Below, one piece after another: positions 45,234 to 56,247 of a DNA stretch of 64,000 bases. The stretch lies in assembly GCA_014529385.2 (NCBI GenBank), contig CM043971.1, forward strand, positions 88,119,340-88,183,339. The letters are read 5' to 3'. Positions within the stretch are counted from its first letter, which is position 1, and each line of letters begins with the position of its first letter. The notes below the pieces were generated by a model. That model was not told the DNA's origin and did not search any database. It saw nothing but the letters and a program-made list of their open reading frames with translations. This DNA comes from Adiantum capillus-veneris. Taxonomy: Eukaryota > Streptophyta > Polypodiopsida > Polypodiales > Pteridaceae. Both the position numbers and the translations under genes were made by a program.

Positions 45234-45811
45234 TGTGCACTCCGTGCCACACTGTCGAAGCAAGGGACTTGCCAATACACCGTGTGCGAGCCACAAATGG
45301 CTCCAAGCACACAACAAGCCTAAACTAGCAAGCTCAGGAGAGCAAAGGGTGTGTCACTCACTGCTCTACGCTCGCCTTCGTGGTGGATTCCTCGCCGCGA
45401 TGAAGAAGAAGCTGCAGTCATGCCGTGCTCAACCGCTTCGCCGCCGTCGTGCCTTCGTAATGCTCGATCGCACACACACTCTCCCTCTCTCTCTGTCTCA
45501 CACACACACACACACACAAGGAGGTGAAGAAGAAGAAGATGGAGATGGAAATGGAGCAAGAGCACTCTTCTATTGCACAAATGAGAGAATGAGTAAAAAT
45601 TAGGTTTAGTTGGCTTTTATATGAGCTCACCCCATTCACACTTGGGCGCCCATGCTTAGCCAACTAATCCCTTGAATGTCCCAGTTAGAGTGCGCCTCTC
45701 ATCGGCGATCACTCTTACCCTTTTCCTATCGGTCCGACAAGCCCGGTGCCTGACTCTAAATAATACAACGTTTATAGATCATAGGGTGTCCGTGTGCCGT
45801 GAGGGTTAACA
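45234..45811 (-). repeat. TRG-1 3' LTR (578 bp)
   Basis: Repeats 53487-54074 with about ten substitutions and a shorter CT/CA microsatellite (45471-45518). GC-rich part at 45365-45460. Confidence 0.93.
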
Positions 45812-46314
45812 TGCCCCCCTTCCTGATGTAGATTCTGTCCTCGGAAGCTATTGAGTTGAAGCTCGTTCGTCGAGATGGAAGAGCAGTCGCCATGGATGTG
45901 CGTAGCCTTCTTCAATCACTGCAAAATCAAACAACATTGGCACAGTAATTGCATTCTCATAAGTGATTAAAAAGCATATGCAATAGACAGACAAATTGAT
46001 TGGTAACAGAATTTTAGACAATTTGTCAGCAATAAACATTAAATTGCAATATAATCAAATGCATAAACAGATGTAAAGGTAAAAAATTAAACAAGTCTGG
46101 GTCGCTAATTTGACGGTCGAAAGGCACTAGAGATCGAATATTAATACCATGGGTAAGCTTCTTAATTTTCAGTGGTCAATTAAGTTGTTTAATCGCGAGA
46201 GCCAAGTATTCATGTTCGAGGGCTGACTAGAGGCTATATCTAGAAGACTTTGTAGTTAAGCTACGATAAAAGGAATTTCTCATGAAATCATCGCCTGACT
46301 GATTACTTTTTCTT

Positions 46315-46568
46315 TGACCCCCCAAAGTCTTTTCACATTGATTCAATTATGATATGTGTGCTTATTTTGTATGCCTTGGGTTTTTTGCTTTTCAAGGAAA
46401 AGCGCCCACACTGGGAACCTCTAGGGCTCAAGTACCATAGGCAATACATGTGAGTGAAGTACCAATTTAAGCAGGGATTTCTCTTCCAGCTTAAAATTTT
46501 ACATTGTGGCACTTTGATTTTTTGTTTGTTCATTTTCAGCATTTTAATTTTGTAACTTTGGGGGGTCA
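46315..46568. repeat. 254-bp block with 14-bp terminal inverted repeats
   Basis: TGACCCCCCAAAGT (46315-46328) and ACTTTGGGGGGTCA (46555-46568) are perfect reverse complements. Size suits a MITE, but I see no target duplication and no known family end. Confidence 0.5.
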
Positions 46569-47433
46569 TATAACACTGTTACCCTCCCCAGGCTCATCAC
46601 ATTAGTAAACTCCCTTTATAATACTTAAGCTAAAGGTCACTAGGGTTAAGCCCACTAGAAAGCCCTAGTACATTTCATACAATGCTGCCTAAATCGGATT
46701 AAGAACCTAAGTAACCATTGCTTATTAGGAAGGCATTCCCCATGGTATTAAGAGAAGATTTCTAATACCTAGCTTGGTCAAACTAGCTTAGTCGGACTGC
46801 TTGATTTTTACACCTAGACAAGTGATTATGACAAAACATTACATTGAATTAAATGTTTGATACTAAGCAAATGCATTGAATATTAGGCTACCAATCATAA
46901 TCAAAGCAGACAAACATGGATGCAAAAAGATAAGGGGCAATGCTAATGGATAAGAAACACCTGTTTGTGTTGATGGTCGCGCTTGATTTGAAGTGTGAAT
47001 GAGAGAAAGGTTCCATGAAGGTCCAAATCCTATCAATAGCAACACGCTCCTGTACACACTAGGAAACAAAAGGAATACCTCCAGGAGGCACATAAGTGGG
47101 AAAAGAGAACTTCGCTAATCACTCAACTCTAAAACAGAAACACTCCTATCGTACTAATCTTACCTACCCTCCATCACTCAAGTGATGAGGATCAAAGGTG
47201 TTTTATGGCATAGGTTTCTGTTTCACTGTACCAGATGTGACATGTGTAGGTCTGAGTCAATGTTTTGACTTTTAATGTGCATACTCGTTTGCTAATTGCT
47301 CTTGCTCTTTATTTTTTTATTTTTATTTTTGTGAGTATAAAGCTTTATATGTACATTCCCTAAGATCGAGAGATATAGAGGTCAGGGAGAAAGGTTGAGA
47401 GGGAAACAAATTAATAATGGATGTCCACAAACA

Positions 47434-47447
47434 CTCCCCCCTTCCTT
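47434..47447 (-). promoter_or_regulatory. TRG-1 internal polypurine tract followed by TGTT
   Basis: Minus-strand AAGGAAGGGGGGAG is followed directly by TGTTTGTGGACAT (47433-47421). This is the structure of a polypurine tract/LTR junction, but it lies at the end of the gag-protease frame, 1.6 kb before the real one. Confidence 0.55.
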
Positions 47448-47454
47448 GGGTAGA

Positions 47455-48906
47455 TCATACCATTTGAAATGAGCTTGTCACCCTTTGAAACCAATTGTTC
47501 CAGTTGGTAATAGGTGAGGATTTTTGCCAGTAGTTTTCTATTACCCTAGGTGCCTCGTCGAGTTGCAACGGTGGTAAGGTACTCTCCCAGGATCGAACTT
47601 GAAGTGGTTCATCAGGTGATTCTTGAACACTGGGAGGTGTGGATTCTTTTGTAGCTTCATGGAGGTCCACTACTATAGATGGAGGCTATGTAGAAGCTTT
47701 TACCTCTATGGATGTATTACATGAGGAGCTAGAAGCTTCATGGGACTCCCCCCTTCCTGAGCTAGGTGGAACAAATCGTTCTTTCTTTGGTACCCAAACT
47801 AGCTCGGGAGCGGGTGTGTAGCATTCTGTGATTTTTCCCTTTCCACGATCATTGGTTCGTTTTGGAGCTACGGGATTGGGCTCACTTGGGTCAGGTGATA
47901 GGTAAGAGCACAATCTACGTTTTGGCACCCAGATTTGATCATTTCCTTGATAGTAGCCTTGGGCTTCCAATAGTCGTTTAGGGATCCATCGCAACATTTT
48001 CTTACTTTTCTTGGAGCGAGTGGTACGTTTCTTACAAGGCTTCTGTTTTTTAGCACTAGCTATGGTCACTAAAGAAGCTTTAGGGACCCACTTGTATGTT
48101 TTCTTCGTTACATTAGGATGAGTCTTGTCGGAAGCGATATGCATTGCTTGTAGCATATTTAAGGGTATAGGCATTTCATCCCCCTCAGGTGTTACCCAGG
48201 TCGTCTCCCTATTTCCCCAAGTGTCTATGGTTGCTGCTAGGTGGACCCAATCCACATTGTCCGACTCAGTCATCCCAGGTAGGATATCCATATAAGGAGA
48301 ATCTTGGCCAATGTCTGTATCCTTCTTACAAGTGTAACAATATTGTAGTGGGGCCGAGTGAACTGTGGTGTCAGAGCGATGATCAATAATGGTTTTACTT
48401 CCTAAGGGGTGTACCTTACCAGTCACCAAATCCACTCTAAGGACAAAGTCTTGGAATTGCAAATAGACATGATTTTTAGACCAATCATGAACCATTTGTG
48501 CTTCCCTCATGAATGGTCGTCCTAAAATCATTTCATATGACATAAGGTGTTTAGAGAAATCCATTACAATGAATGTATGTCGTACCTTGTGTCCTAGAAC
48601 TTTGATCTTAAGATCCTTGAGCATCCCCATAGGTTTGGCTATGGTACCATTTGCCATCTTTACCACAATGTTAGTAACACTGAGGCGGGGTTTTCCCATG
48701 GATTCCCAACAATCTTTTGTAACGATGCTAACTCCCGCACCACCATCAAGAATTCCCTTTATAGTTAATCCCTTGGTAGTGATGGGTACGGTCGCATTAG
48801 ACTCGTTGCCTTCAAAATACTGCCCTAATTCGTTAATGGGTACCTTGATCACAGACTCGTGTCCATCTAAGTCAAGTGATTGTACATGATTTTCCTCATC
48901 AATCAT
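47455..48906 (-). pseudogene. pro: TRG-1 protease (PR1 type) and Trp-motif tail
   Basis: The lead-in VPINELGQYFEGNESNATVPI is homologous to VPLNKVGEYCEGEDGNTTLPV of OTA-1. The active site reads D-G-G-A-G (Asp residue 54), Gly replacing the usual Ser/Thr. MILGRPFMRE follows. The C-terminal half has four Trp motifs (YKWVPK, LRWIPK, QIWVPK, LVWVPK) among Lys/Arg-rich spacers. TAG at 47686-47688 interrupts the frame, which then stays open to 47455. It is the last reading frame of the element. Confidence 0.83.
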
Positions 48907-48975
48907 AATCGAGTCAGGCCTATTTGGTTGCGCAAACGGCGGTAATCCCGTTCGTAGCTCTCCGTTAAGGAATGC

Positions 48976-49986
48976 TCAAAGTGCAAGGAATAACTCAGGA
49001 TCTCCATACAGCTTTGCTATGATCGTGGTTCGGACCTCAGAAGACATGAAGTCCACTAGTTTGGCAACATTCATTGGCATTTTGCAGGGTGTAGGTCCTT
49101 GACTAGGAACTGGTGAGGATGGAATCTCATATTCCTCAATGGGATCAGGTATTCCTTCGTTAAACATCCTTTCCAACAAGAAGGGTGTATGCTCACTTTC
49201 TGATGTCCCGTCCTCACTCCCTTCTTGGATGATACTAGATATGGCTAACGGTCTATGGTTCATGTGGGGTGGATGGACTTGCGTGGGAAACACCGTGTCA
49301 TGAATTTTGACATGCATGGGTTCTGGTTCTAGTTTCCTTTGAGTCTCCTCCACTAAACCTCTTAGATGTTTCACCTGCTCAATCTCGTCTACTGGGTTTG
49401 GGTACGTCCCAATCTTCTTTTTACGATTCTTCCCTTTTTGCCCCTGCGGTTTATCTTGGGGGTCTTGGATTGGATTTGGAAACACTTGTGGTGTTTTCAG
49501 AGGCTCTTTATGGTTTTCTCTTATTCGGTTTTCATTTGGTTCCATGTTACGGTTTTCTTTGTCGGTCTTTCCCTTTGTGGTATTGGTTCTAGTCTCCATT
49601 GTCTCTATTGAATCTGAATCATCCTCGAGGTCATTCATATACACGGGGTCATCTCCTGTTCCTATGTTTGTTTTGGAACTTGGCTTTGAATTTGCCGTAT
49701 TCTGCGACCTCTTTCTTTGTGTCTTCTTTTTCTTTGCTTGGATAACTGACGCGGTATCTCTCTCTTCGAGGATATGGCCTGGCCCTTGAAGCATGGACCG
49801 TGTAATCGAATTAGCGGGTGCGACGGGTGGTATTGGCGATGTCACACTAGCAATTTCGACCAAATTTAGGGGTGTGATTTTAGGCGCATTTGGGTTATAG
49901 GGGCATTGGGCAATCAAGTGATCTATGCCACAACTATTACAGGTGAGTATTGGCATTGCAGACGTGCTCCCTTGATTCATTTGCAT
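48976..49986 (-). pseudogene. gag: TRG-1 Gag C-terminal region
   Basis: Starts with a zinc knuckle CNSCGIDHLIAQC, very like the second OTA-1 knuckle (CTECGITHLIPDC). A charged, low-complexity region and a linker to the protease follow. Frame is continuous with the ORFs on both sides: TAA 50002-50004 upstream, TGA 48976-48978 downstream, where CGA (Arg) is a likely original. Confidence 0.8.
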
Positions 49987-50001
49987 CTGTGAAGCATGCT
50001 T

Positions 50002-51168
50002 TTACAGCCTAATAGGGCACTCCGTTGCCCGATGTGGTCCACCACACTCATAGCATTGAAGAGGTGGCCTCCTACCCTGGGTGTTGATATTTTGACCTCT
50101 GGATGCGAGAGCAGCAGCTTGATAAACCGGCTTGACGTGCCCCCAACAATCTTCCATGTAGTATATAGGACACTCTTCCAATGTATCAAGCCCGTAGGCA
50201 ATACTAGTGTCTATTTCCTCCTCACAGCCATCTGCATAAGCATTAGATGGCTCGCAACCCACTTGGTTCATAGGGGCGACTCTTGGATGCGGGGGCTGCG
50301 GTCCTAGCACAGGAGGTGGTAGCGGTGTAGCTTGTACAACATTTTGAGATCTAGGGACCATGTGTTGCGGTAGTTGCTCAACAGGTGGAGCAAGCATCAA
50401 TACAGGAGCTCGAGGTGCATCCGTCCAGGCTACAGGTGGTCTATTTGCCATCATACGTTTGATCATTAAACAATCCTTAGCTTGGTGACCATACCTACCA
50501 CATGCGTTGCAAGTTCCATTAAATTTTACTCTAAACGTAGGGCAGTCACTAGTGCTATGTGGACCTAAGCAAATGGAACACCATTGTTGCTCCCTTCTTG
50601 GATACATGTGACTATTTTGAGGGGGCCGATTATCCTTCAGAGACTCTTGGATTGCCTTGGTGAGGTCTGTCAAGAATGTCTCAAATACCTTTGGCTCATT
50701 GGCAATGGGCTTTGCAGTCATGGGTTCATACTCAATGGCTTGTGAGCTAGTGGATCTCGTGTCAGTAGACACCCTCATGCCTGCTATCATCAAGTTGTCC
50801 TCTAATTGGATTGCATTGGCAGTGACATCTTCCCAGGTTGTGATACCTCTAATCACTAGTCCATTATAGATTCCTTCATTCCTCAACCCTCGAATGAATC
50901 GATCAAGCAGTTGGTTATTGTTGAAGCGCTCATTTACAGGGTAGCGAGAGTTTAAGTGCTTTAGATGACTAATGAAGTCCCTTACTGACTCTCCTTCCTT
51001 ACGTTCGGCCTTCTGTAGCTGAGATGCTACACCCCAAAGCACACCTTCTCGTATGTACTCCTTTAGAAACAACCTTCGAAGGGTAGGGTAGATTGTTTTC
51101 TCGTCCACCCTTAGGGTTCTATACCAATCTCCAGCCTTCCCACTTAATGTCAAGCTTAAGGCATGCAC
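50002..51168 (-). pseudogene. gag: TRG-1 Gag capsid end and three zinc knuckles
   Basis: The capsid-type domain continues from the preceding frame (LSLTLSGKAGDWYRTL...FLKEYIREG, ESVRDFISHLKHLNSRYP, DRFIRGLRNEGIYNGLV). Knuckles: CSICLGPHSTSDC, CNACGRYGHQAKDC (the canonical CX2CX4HX4C) and CYECGGPHRATEC. The first codons are artificial because of a 1-base frameshift near 51160. Confidence 0.85.
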
Positions 51169-51518
51169 TTATGTAGTTCGTGTCGTTCCCCTAAGGAATC
51201 ACATACTTGTTCAAACACTTCAATGTGTTTTCTAGCATCTTCGTCCCCATTGAATTTTTGCGTGAGTTTGGCAATTTGTACTGCCTTACTTCTAGGCTCT
51301 CTATCAGATGCATGACGCATATTTTCCGCGATAGATCGACCTATGGTTTGAGCAAACGCTGCCAAGTCACCTATGTGAGGAGGCAGGGCCGGTGGAGGTA
51401 CTCTTGGAATCATATGTGGGAGAGGGACGGGTACCGTTCTTGTCATATGTGTGGATGATGCAGGATATGGAACATAACCGGGCATAGGTCCACTCGGATA
51501 AGGGCTAGGGAGTGGCAC
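51156..51518 (-). pseudogene. gag: TRG-1 Gag, start of capsid domain
   Basis: IGDLAAFAQTIGRSIAENMRHASDREPRSKAVQIAKLTQKFNGDEDARKHIEVFEQVCDSLG is the N-terminal part of a gag domain; the next frame completes it. The Pro-rich first 40 residues continue the Pro-rich region of the upstream frame. Confidence 0.75.
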
Positions 51519-52300
51519 TCAGGAGCATGAACAAGTGGTACAATTGGAGGTGTGGGGGCCATGTGTGCATAAGGGGCTAGAGGCACATATGGTCGAGGCC
51601 CCATATTAGGTACTACGACACTAGGTAGTGGCACTGCGCTAACCGTAGATGTCATCGGTACATTCTCTGTCAGGCTTATCCCTGGAGTGAGCACTGTGTT
51701 TTCCTTAATAGAGGGTTGAGCCAAGTTAGGAAAGCTAAAGTTGTCGCTCGGAGGCTCAGATTGCATAGAGACCCCAGGTGAAATGACGTAAGATGGGTCC
51801 ATGGGACTCATTAGAGGAGTCTCCATTTGTGATAGAGTAGGCTGTTGAGCCTTGCTCGTATCCAGAAATCTCATGGGGCCAGTTGAGAGTATATTTACCC
51901 CTCGGTTTTGCCTTTCCGATTGAATAATGTCATGGATAACATTACAGATCATTTTCTGTTGATCTTCGAGGCTCGTGGCACTAGAGGTGGATTGTACAAT
52001 CTCTATCCATCCTACATGGTAGGCGTGGCCAGAATGTAGATCCGTCAACACCTCAGTGTGGAGGTCGTATGTCCAATGATCGTTAATGAACAATTCTTCT
52101 AGAGTCGACGTGTTAACGGTTTCTTGTGAGGTAGAAGCAATGTTGCTCCCCGTGGTTTTACTTGTCACCAACGGTACTCTAGAGGGAACTTCTGAAGGAG
52201 GTAGCTCAACAGGGCCTTCTTGGTAAGAAGTTGGCAGGATATCCACATGGACACTCTTTGGGGGTGTGGGGTCCACGTGCGATGTGAAAGGAGAGTCCAC
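51443..52300 (-). pseudogene. gag: TRG-1 Gag, Pro/Ser-rich N-terminal region
   Basis: 285 codons, Pro/Ser/Thr-rich, no recognised domain. One stretch (WTYDLHTEVLTDLHSGHAYHVGWIEIVQS) looks folded. It overlaps the neighbouring frames at both ends, implying two small indels (near 52300 and 51500) in one original Gag. Confidence 0.65.
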
Positions 52301-52632
52301 TTCCCACCCCCTTCCTGTGCTTCATTTGCATCAGGTTCCGAGCGAGTAGCTCTACCTAATGTTTCCATGAAACGGCTAAACATACTAGTACTAGGCTGTG
52401 GAGCTTCGGGAGGTGCATGGCCTTCTCTCTCAGTGTTTTGGGTAGGGTATGCTTCGATGATTTCTGAGTCGGAGGAGGAATCACTAGCGGCTATTTTAGG
52501 GTCTTGGGTGGTGCTACCTTGTGTCCCCGCTGAGGGTCTAGAGCCTATCGTGGATGGGTAATGGGTGTCCGTATGAACAGAGGCACTACCAATGTGATCG
52601 TGCTCTAAAACTCGTCCAGAGCGTAGGTTCAT
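52165..52632 (-). pseudogene. gag: TRG-1 Gag start (M-N-L-R-S-G)
   Basis: Begins MNLRSGRVLEHDHIG. The M-x-LRSG start is shared with OTA-1 Gag (MYLRSG) and with other plant Ty3 Gags, which supports this start codon. Useful homology ends near residue 110, where the frame shifts into the next ORF. Confidence 0.75.
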
Positions 52633-53464
52633 ATGACTTGATCCCCTAGAAGTGTCAGTGAGTGCCCGTGAAGGCTGCTCACCTAGTATTTTTGGGTGTT
52701 TTGCAACCCAAGTCTTTCCTTAATTTGACTTTTTGGTCCTTTTTTTCTGACCCGGCTATAGAATAGAGCGTATGATAGCTCAAAACGAGCGTCTCGGTTA
52801 GAGGGTCGTGCCGTGCTTTACAGCCCTCCGTTTGGTCACTCTATGTCCTCGGAATCCCTAAAACTGTCAATTTCCAGTAGGGAACTATGCCCAAACTAGA
52901 AAGTCTAAGGGTGCAAGTGGGAAGAGAAAGGAGGAGAGTGGAGGACTTGTCCCACATGCTCTCATTCTCTCTTGAGGGAGTAGGGTATATATATAAGAGT
53001 GAGTCTAGTAGTGTATCATAAGACTAAGGGCTTGGGCTTGGGCTTGGGCTTGGGCTTGGGGAAATGATCCAGATCCCGATCTATCTTTTATACAAACCAA
53101 CCCGTCCGTTTTAAAACTCACGTTTTTAATTTTTGAAAATTTAACCTCCCCCCCGCTCGCGTTTTTCTTTTTCGGATTTTTTTTTTCAATCAAATTTTTT
53201 TAAATTTATTTTATGCAGAAAATGCAGAAAATTTAACACAGAAAATGCAGAAAATGCAGAAATTGAAACTTGACAGAACCAGAAAATGCAAAAAACGCAA
53301 GAAATGCTAACTGTGCAGTGCAAACCAGAAAACGTAGAAAACGCAGAAAACGCAAAAAACAGAAATCTCCACACAACTACACACACTCATTCCCTGCCTT
53401 TCCTATGATAAAAATTGCACCACAAGAAAGCGTAAAGTGCTAACCGAGCTTAGTGTAGGGCATA
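52633..53464 (-). other. TRG-1 leader with short tandem repeats
   Basis: About 830 non-coding bases between primer site and Gag ATG. A (GGGCTT)n hexamer tract of about five units is at 53028-53060. Degenerate 9-10 bp units of the form GCAGAAAAT/CGCAGAAAA fill 53214-53366. Confidence 0.75.
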
Positions 53465-53482
53465 TCCCCGGCAGCGGCGCCA
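53465..53482 (-). promoter_or_regulatory. TRG-1 primer binding site (tRNA-Asp)
   Basis: Minus strand TGGCGCCGCTGCCGGGGA, four bases after the 5' LTR; 17 of 18 match the complement of the tRNA-Asp 3' end. Same primer type as OTA-1. Confidence 0.9.
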
Positions 53483-53486
53483 AAAA

Positions 53487-53736
53487 TGTGCGCTCCTTGC
53501 CGCACTGTCGAAGCAAGGGACTTGCCAATACATCGTGTGCGATCCACAAATGGCTCCAAGCACACAACAAGCCTAAACTAGCAAGCTCAGGAGAGCAAAG
53601 GGTGTGTCACTCACCGCTCTACGCTCGCCTTCGTGGTGGATTCCTCGCCGCGATGAAGAAGAAGCTGCAGTCGTGCCGCGCTCAACCGCTTCGCCGCCGT
53701 CGTGCCTTCGTAATGCTCGATCGCACACACACTCTC

Positions 53737-53778
<42 letters not shown>

Positions 53779-54074
53779 ACAAAGAGGTGAAGAAGAAGAA
53801 GATGGAGATGGAGATGGAGCAAGAGCACACTTCTATTGCACAAATGAGAGAATGAGTAAAAATTAGGTTTAGTTGGCTTTTATATGAGCTCACCCCATTC
53901 ACACTTGGGCGCCCATGCTTAGCCAACTAATCCCTTGAATGTCCCAGTTAGAGTGCGCCTCTCATCGGCGATCACTCTTACCCTTTTCCTATTGGTCCGA
54001 CAAGCCCGGTGCCTGACTCTAAATAATACAACGTTTATAGATCATAGGGTGTCCGTGTGCCGTGAGGGTTAACA
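53487..54074 (-). repeat. TRG-1 5' LTR (588 bp)
   Basis: Next to the primer site. A TATA-like CATATAAAAG lies on the minus strand at 53886-53877, and a GA/TG-rich microsatellite (CT/CA on plus, about 53736-53781) about 120 bp downstream of it. Confidence 0.93.
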
Positions 54075-54079
54075 CCTTC

Positions 54080-55753
54080 CTTCAAGCCCGGCAGCTTGGG
54101 GTAGTTCAGCCAAGTGGGTTGGCTTCTTTGCAAAATTTCCTGCGCTTTCCACGTCCTAATCCTTGGTAGAGGACAAAAGCTGAGGTTGTCTCTAATATTT
54201 TTAGGTGCCTCTACCAAATGGATTAGGTATTGTGGGTACTTTCTAAGCCAGGCCTTCCTCCACTTTGACTGGGAGTCCACAATGAGCTTGATCCCTTCTG
54301 GTTTTGAGGTATCTGCATTGTAAAGAGGTACAGTTGGCTCTTCTCTGATCTGCTTGTTTATGGTAGCTGCCTCATATTTCAACAATGGATATGGGAGAGA
54401 GGGTTGAAGCCACTCGCACCTAACGTTGCTGACGTCGATCTTCTGAATAGTCATAGACTTGAAGACCTTCTGCTCCCACTCCAAGGCTTCCTTTGTGGTT
54501 TCTCTTAGCTCCACCTCTATTGCTTTACGCAATTTTTCTTCCTCTTCTTGTGTTAGATCCTGTGGCTCTTGAGAGGATCCTTCTAGGATTTCCTCTTGCA
54601 TAGGCGTGTCCACCGGATCTGCCATATTTTCTAGGTCAATGCCTTCATTGGCGGCTGTCCCTGTGCTCTCTGCCTCTCCTCCTTGCTGGCCTTTCAACTC
54701 CTCAATTTTCTTGAGGAGTATTTGCTTTTCCGTTTTCGCTTCTTCGCCCATGTTCACGAGGAGGTCATTAAGTTCAGCGTTTATTCTTTCTGCCTCCTCA
54801 AGCTTTCTCTTCATGCTTTCCACTTCCTCTAGTAGGGCTTTTTGTCCTTCTTCCATTCTCGTTTGCATGACTATAGATCCTTCTGCCATCATCAATCTCT
54901 GCTTTTTCTCTAGAGTTAGCTCTTTCTGAAGTTCTTGCATTTGCTCTTCATAGAGTTGACTCTCAGTCGTGATTTGAGTCGAGCTAGTAGCTCTGACTCT
55001 AGCAGGTGATGCCCGCAGCCTCTGGATGGTCTGATCTTTGACCTTGAGTTGGTCTTTGAGCTCTAGGACCTCATCCTGGCTTGCTTCTTGATCTATCTCT
55101 GCTCTTTCCTTGGCGTTTCTCATGGCTTCTACTTCTTTAGATTCTTCTGCCAGCTGTAGTGTCAGATTATCTCTTTCCTTCTCAGCATCTAGCAGTGACT
55201 TGCTGAGCTGCTGACACTCTTCTTCAACTGCTTGCATTCTTTTTGCGGCTTCCTGATTGGCTTCCTCCATTGCCTGGCAACTTTGTAGTGCCCTTGCTAA
55301 GCTGGCCTGTAGGTCAGCTTCTCTCTCCTTTTGTCTTTGGCTTTGTGCTTGCAGAGAATCTACTTCCATTTTGATCTTTTCTTCAGTGGCCTTGAGAGTT
55401 GTCATCTCTTTCTCTGAAGCCATGGATTGTGCTCTCAATCCTGTTAGCTTTGTCATCACCACGTCCTAGTCATTAGAGGGCGGGTGCAGGTCCACTGTAT
55501 CTGTAGCAATTTCCTTTAACTCCACTAGCCTGATGCCTTGCATCTGTTTTTTAGGCCCTGTCCTCACCAAGTCGAATGCGACTGTGGCGGATTCTTCCTT
55601 CGTATGTCCTGCAGCTAGCAGGTCCAAAAATGCATAGTAAGAATCATCTAATTCTTTTTGCTCACTTTGAGGCTTGGCCTCTTCTTTTGGCTCCGGCTCT
55701 CGTCTATGCTCTTGCTCTTCTGCTTTCTTTTGTTTTTGTTATTGGTTCTGCAT
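54080..55753 (-). pseudogene. OTA-2 ORF3, N-terminal and coiled-coil part (before TRG-1)
   Basis: From the ATG at 55753 the frame has a TAA four codons in and a TAG just before DVVMTKLTG, then 460 open codons. Most is heptad-rich coiled coil (55450-54640), followed by KYEAATINKQIREEPTVPLYN, VDSQSKWRKAWLRKYPQYLIHLVEAP and QPTWLNYPKLPGLKEG, homologous to OTA-1 17220-17530. The N-terminal ~220 residues of the OTA-1 protein are missing. TRG-1 interrupts it after KEG; the last codons of the local ORF (to 54035) are LTR. Confidence 0.8.
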
Positions 55754-55762
55754 TTGAAAATG

Positions 55763-55900
55763 CCTCCCCTACTCCTAGTCGGAGTCCTCCCGGACGACAA
55801 GGTATCGCCTCGGAGTATGTGCCGTGCATAGGTTGAAAAAGTTGTGCTAATGCCTGGACGATTAATGTGGACCTACTTTATGCATACTCGGTCAATGCAT
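55763..55900 (-). promoter_or_regulatory. OTA-2 conserved block and internal polypurine tract
   Basis: On the minus strand it resembles OTA-1 11745-11885: CATGCATTGACCG, GGCATTAGCACAA, GATACCTTGTCGTCCGGGAGG, then TAGGAGTAGGGGAGG (55777-55763). The purine run is ten bases ahead of the ORF3 ATG. Confidence 0.55.
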
Positions 55901-56247
55901 GGAAAAATTAATGCTGTGCAAGAGAAGGGAATAAGCAAGATGCTTATTGGCATTCGCTGTCGAGGTTTTCTGTTTTCTTTGCAAGTAACAACTGTAACTC
56001 TACTGCTCTCTGTTTAATTGTCTGTTTTGCAAAAGGCACTTGCTTTGCCGAAACTGTTGATAGAGCTGTAGCTGTGTCTAAGGAGAGAATTGGCTGGGCC
56101 GTAATGGTTATGGGCCGTATTGCCTTTGCTTTCCATTGGTATTTTGTTGCTGTCGGTTTTTGTAGATGGTTTTGGCACTTTATTGTTTGCCACTGGTTTG
56201 TTGTTTATTGGCATCCACATAAGGTGGTTTTCCTCTTTGAAATGCAG

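Larger units (their letters stand above)
45812..47454 (-). other. TRG-1 polypurine tract and 1.6-kb non-coding tail
   Basis: Minus-strand GGAAGGGGGGCA (45823-45812) abuts the LTR. The remaining 1.6 kb has no coding homology. It holds an inverted-repeat block (46315-46568), a TATA-like stretch (about 47336-47350) and an internal polypurine tract at 47434-47447. Confidence 0.75.
45234..54074 (-). mobile_element. TRG-1: non-autonomous gag-protease LTR retrotransposon
   Basis: LTRs of 578 and 588 bp (TGTGC...TTAACA on plus) and a target duplication CCTTC at 45229-45233 and 54075-54079 frame 8.8 kb. On the minus strand there is a tRNA-Asp primer site, a long gag, a PR1-type protease and a polypurine tract, but no RT, RNase H or integrase motif anywhere. 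PR1, the knuckles and the Gag start resemble OTA-1/OTA-2, so it is a derivative or satellite of that lineage. It lies inside OTA-2 ORF3. Confidence 0.92.

Noticed and set aside
44832-45317. Complete 161-codon gene on the minus strand
   Set aside because: Its first 28 codons are TRG-1 LTR sequence; only the part below 45234 is OTA-2 ORF3.
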